Below are positions 6,864 to 9,403 of a DNA stretch of 9,403 nucleotides, in pieces. Within the stretch, counting starts at the first letter, position 1. Each line of letters starts with the position of its first letter. The translations under genes were made by a program, and so were the position numbers. The DNA is from Clostridiales bacterium UBA4362. Its GTDB lineage: Bacteria > Bacillota > Clostridia > TANB77 > CAG-508. A model generated the notes under the pieces. It was not told the origin of the DNA. It did not search any database and was given only the letters and a program-made list of their open reading frames with translations. The DNA is taken from NCBI GenBank assembly GCA_002393975.1, contig DGSM01000061.1:1253-10655 (forward strand), read 5' to 3'.

Positions 6864-6910
6864 GTATGTATCATTACACTAACATAAATTCTTTGTAATA
6901 AATATTCTAA

Positions 6911-6938
6911 ATAACAAGAGAGTATCATATAGTATAAA
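6911..6938 (+). promoter_or_regulatory. Weak candidate promoter of copy B
   Basis: TATAAA at 6933-6938, with ATAACA at 6911-6916 sixteen bases upstream (four of six matches to TTGACA). It lies between the terminator and the RBS, where a promoter is expected, but the region is too AT-rich for a confident call. Confidence 0.3.
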
Positions 6939-6945
6939 TGGAAAT

Positions 6946-6981
6946 ATATATTTAGGAGAAATATATGGTAAAGAGAACGAT
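6946..6981 (+). repeat. 36-base exact repeat across RBS and start (copy 2)
   Basis: Identical to 3649-3684 and holding the same RBS and ATG context, here for ATG 6965. Similarity continues beyond it at a lower level through the signal peptide to about 7130. Confidence 0.85.
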
Positions 6982-9403
6982 TACTATTACGACAATCTTA
7001 CTTATACTTTCAATTGTTATAAGCATAATAATTGTATTAAATAAATCAAGTTTTGCAGCAGATGATATTGCCAGTGGAACTTCAGGAACTTGCTCATGGG
7101 TAATTGATAGTGAAGGAGTTTTAACAATAAGCCCAACAGATGGAGTAAGTGGAGTGTTAGATTCCTATAGTGCTTCTTATAATAGATTACCTTGGAATGA
7201 TTACCTTGAGAATATTACTAAGGTTGTAGTAAATAATGGAGTAAAAGCTAATGAAGATAGCAAATTCCTTTTTTATGGATTACAAAAGTGTAGCGAAATG
7301 GACTTGTCAAATTTTGATACAAGCAATGTAAAGAATATGAGTTGTATGTTCGAAAAATGTACGAACTTAGGAACTTTAGATTTATCTAATTTTATTACTG
7401 ATAATGTCACAAATATGAGTGGATTGTTCCGAAATTGCTATAATCTAACAGATTTAGATATATCAAACTTTAATACCAGTAATGTAACTACTATGGCAAG
7501 TATGTTCTTGGGCTGTACAAAAATAACAGAATTAAATCTTAGTCATTTCGATACAAGCAAAGTTGTTTATATGACATCTATGTTTTATGATTGCAATATC
7601 TTGAGTACGCTAAATATAAGTAGTTTTAATACTGAAAACGTTCAAGATATGGGCCAAATGTTTAGATCTTGTTTTAATTTGAAAAATTTAGATGTTAGTA
7701 ATTTCAATACTAGTAAAGTAAAAAATATGGATTATATGTTTGATAATTGCCAAAAAGTGACTAGTTTAGATGTTTCGGGTTTTGATACAAGTAATGTTGT
7801 GTCTATGAAAAATATGTTTTGTGGATGTGAATTAATAACAAAGCTGGACTTATCAAACTTTAATACTAGTAAAGTTACCAATATGAATTTAATGTTTGCT
7901 TCATGTCAGAACATGTCATCTTTAAATGTATTAAGCTTTGATACAAGTAGAGTAACCAGTATGACACTTATGTTTTATTGGTGCCCTAGGTTGAAATTTT
8001 TAGATTTATCAAGTTTTGATACTCGAAATGCGACAGTAATGAAAGATATGTTTAAAATAAATCCTAGCAGCCCAGGTAGTTTTTCAAGTATAAAATTAGG
8101 CAAGAATTTTAGTTTTAAAGGAAGTAATATATACACAAAGGATAGAGCAATATTCATGAACCCACCTACTTCATCTCCTTATACTGGAAAATGGATTAGA
8201 GAAGATGGGGAATATGGACCATACACATCGGAAGAATTAAGAGATAATTATGATGGATCAACCATGTCAGGAATTTGGCTATGGGAAAAAACTGCACCAA
8301 GGTATACAGTATCATATTCTTTTACAGGTTATATTCCTTCTGGAGCAAGTGAGCTACCACAATCAATAAGCTATTTAGCAGGAGAAACAGTACATGTGGC
8401 AGATTGGGCCACTGCACCAGGGTATACATTTAGTGGATGGAGCAGAAATGATTTTATAATGCCAGAAGGACGTGTAGAAATAACAGGATATTTTATTCCT
8501 AATGAAGATACAGCTTATAAAGTAGAACATTATTTAGAAGATGAAACTTTAGGAACATATACTTTAAAGGAAACAGAAAACTTAACAGGAACAACAGATA
8601 CTACTAAAAGAGCCACTCCTAAAACATATGCAGGATATACATTTGATAGTACAATAGAGGGAACTGTTCGAAGAGGGACAATTCTAGGAGATGGAAGTTT
8701 AGTATTAAAACTTTACTATAGAAGAAATGAAGTACCAGTGGAAAATGGTCATAGATATAAAGTGCAATACTTCTTTGATGGAATACTAGATGATTCTTTA
8801 GAAGAAATAATTAATGCAGAAGTAGATTCTGAAGTTAATATTACACCTACTACACCAATAAAACATGGAGAGAAAAACTATACATTAGTAAGTAATAATC
8901 ATAAAATAACAATTTCAGTAAACGATGAAGACAATGTAATTAGAGTATATTATGAAACTGATGTCTTAGATTATGCAATAGATGGAGATGCAACAGAGGG
9001 AGATGGAATTCCAGATAAATATCAAATAAGAATTACTTATAAAGTAGAAAATGGCAATTGGAATGATGGAAGTAAAGGCACTAAAACAGATATAGTTACA
9101 TTAAAAGATAAAGATGGAAATCTATCAAAAGAAGGCACTGGAACTACATCAATACCAGAGGTAGGAAGTAAACCAAATGAAGGATATACAAAAGGATTTT
9201 GGAAAAAAGTAATTCCAAATAAAGTATCTAGTAAAGATGATGGAAAAGAGTTTGTTTATTCTTATGAAAGCATAGATAAAGTAAAATCAGACATCTCAGG
9301 AGGAAAAGGTAAATCATCTAATCCAAAGACAGATGATGTAATGAATAAATACTTATTAGTTGGAATAGGTGGAATATCAGTTCTAGCATTAGTAAGTAAA
9401 ATA
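6965..9403 (+). CDS. BspA-like leucine-rich repeat surface protein (copy B, 3' end missing)
   Basis: A tandem paralogue of copy A. The frame is open for 813 codons to the window edge and stops in the anchor, so about 13 residues and the stop codon are missing if it ends like copy A. Residues 1-32 are a signal peptide nearly identical to that of A. The N-terminal cap differs after residue 60. Ten DUF285 repeats of 26 residues run from 112 to about 371, the last one degenerate. A cap with PPTSSPYTGKW follows. The stalk holds one InlB-like module (about 447-517), a MucBP-like module (518-590), a second MucBP-like module (598-665), EGDGIPDK and a final beta module. The second InlB-like module of A is absent and replaced by a short link (EVPVENGH). 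NPKTDD lies at 786-791, followed by a hydrophobic stretch. The protein should be wall-anchored like A, with a different binding surface. Confidence 0.92.
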   Translation, partial: MVKRTITITTILLILSIVISIIIVLNKSSFAADDIASGTSGTCSWVIDSEGVLTISPTDGVSGVLDSYSASYNRLPWNDYLENITKVVVNNGVKANEDSKFLFYGLQKCSEMDLSNFDTSNVKNMSCMFEKCTNLGTLDLSNFITDNVTNMSGLFRNCYNLTDLDISNFNTSNVTTMASMFLGCTKITELNLSHFDTSKVVYMTSMFYDCNILSTLNISSFNTENVQDMGQMFRSCFNLKNLDVSNFNTSKVKNMDYMFDNCQKVTSLDVSGFDTSNVVSMKNMFCGCELITKLDLSNFNTSKVTNMNLMFASCQNMSSLNVLSFDTSRVTSMTLMFYWCPRLKFLDLSSFDTRNATVMKDMFKINPSSPGSFSSIKLGKNFSFKGSNIYTKDRAIFMNPPTSSPYTGKWIREDGEYGPYTSEELRDNYDGSTMSGIWLWEKTAPRYTVSYSFTGYIPSGASELPQSISYLAGETVHVADWATAPGYTFSGWSRNDFIMPEGRVEITGYFIPNEDTAYKVEHYLEDETLGTYTLKETENLTGTTDTTKRATPKTYAGYTFDSTIEGTVRRGTILGDGSLVLKLYYRRNEVPVENGHRYKVQYFFDGILDDSLEEIINAEVDSEVNITPTTPIKHGEKNYTLVSNNHKITISVNDEDNVIRVYYETDVLDYAIDGDATEGDGIPDKYQIRITYKVENGNWNDGSKGTKTDIVTLKDKDGNLSKEGTGTTSIPEVGSKPNEGYTKGFWKKVIPNKVSSKDDGKEFVYSYESIDKVKSDISGGKGKSSNPKTDDVMNKYLLVGIGGISVLALVSKI
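7298..8077 (+). repeat. 78-bp tandem coding repeats of copy B, ten units
   Basis: Ten units of 78 bp encode 26-residue DUF285 repeats; the tenth loses the Cys and runs into a short insert (KINPSSPGS). The units are more diverged from each other than those of copy A. Units 6-7 resemble units 11-12 of copy A, including the rare FCGC pattern. Confidence 0.88.

Noticed and set aside
7975..8157. Minus-strand frame opposite the end of the copy B repeats
   Set aside because: It is antisense to the coding region, short, and without an RBS.
3668..9403. Mycoplasma origin suggested by abundant DUF285 repeats
   Set aside because: Trp is encoded by TGG throughout, TGA acts as a stop at 2762-2764, and the proteins have sortase-type wall anchors, which wall-less Mycoplasma lack.

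Overview
The window comes from a low-GC bacterium, most likely a member of the Bacillota (Firmicutes), and probably host- or gut-associated. The reasons are strong GGAGG-type ribosome binding sites, A/T-ending codons (sampled 60-base lines are about 25-33% G+C), short hairpin-plus-T-run terminators, and surface proteins with sortase-style C-termini. Genes use TGG for Trp and one gene ends in TGA. The code is therefore the standard bacterial one, which argues against Mycoplasma although that group also carries the same surface repeats. No rRNA, tRNA, transposase or CRISPR array is visible.

Left part (1-3045, plus strand). The tail of one gene (1-189) is followed by a helical protein gene whose reading frame opens 51 codons before its first ATG and seems to start at ATT (211). 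A hairpin terminator at 1331-1357 closes that unit. A second unit follows: an Arg/Glu-rich coiled-coil protein (1469-2764) overlapping a small acidic protein (2757-2990). I recognise none of these four proteins; all look cytoplasmic and helical. A 13-bp inverted repeat sits between the likely -10 box and the RBS of the second unit.

Middle (3000-3540). One small membrane-anchored protein gene lies on the minus strand with its own near-consensus promoter and a terminator shared with the plus-strand unit. Two sampled lines of it are 42% G+C, clearly richer than its surroundings, so it looks like an inserted self-contained gene.

Right part (3668-9403, plus strand). Two tandem paralogues encode large surface proteins. 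Each has a signal peptide, an array of 26-residue BspA-like (DUF285) leucine-rich repeats (16 units in the first, 10 in the second), InlB-like and MucBP-like stalk modules, a DGIPD motif, and an NPKTDD-hydrophobic-basic wall-anchoring tail. Ends and stalk are highly similar, while the repeat arrays differ in number and sequence. The second copy lacks one stalk module and is cut by the window edge just before its end. The pair looks like a diversifying adhesin or binding-protein family created by duplication. No sortase gene lies in the window.
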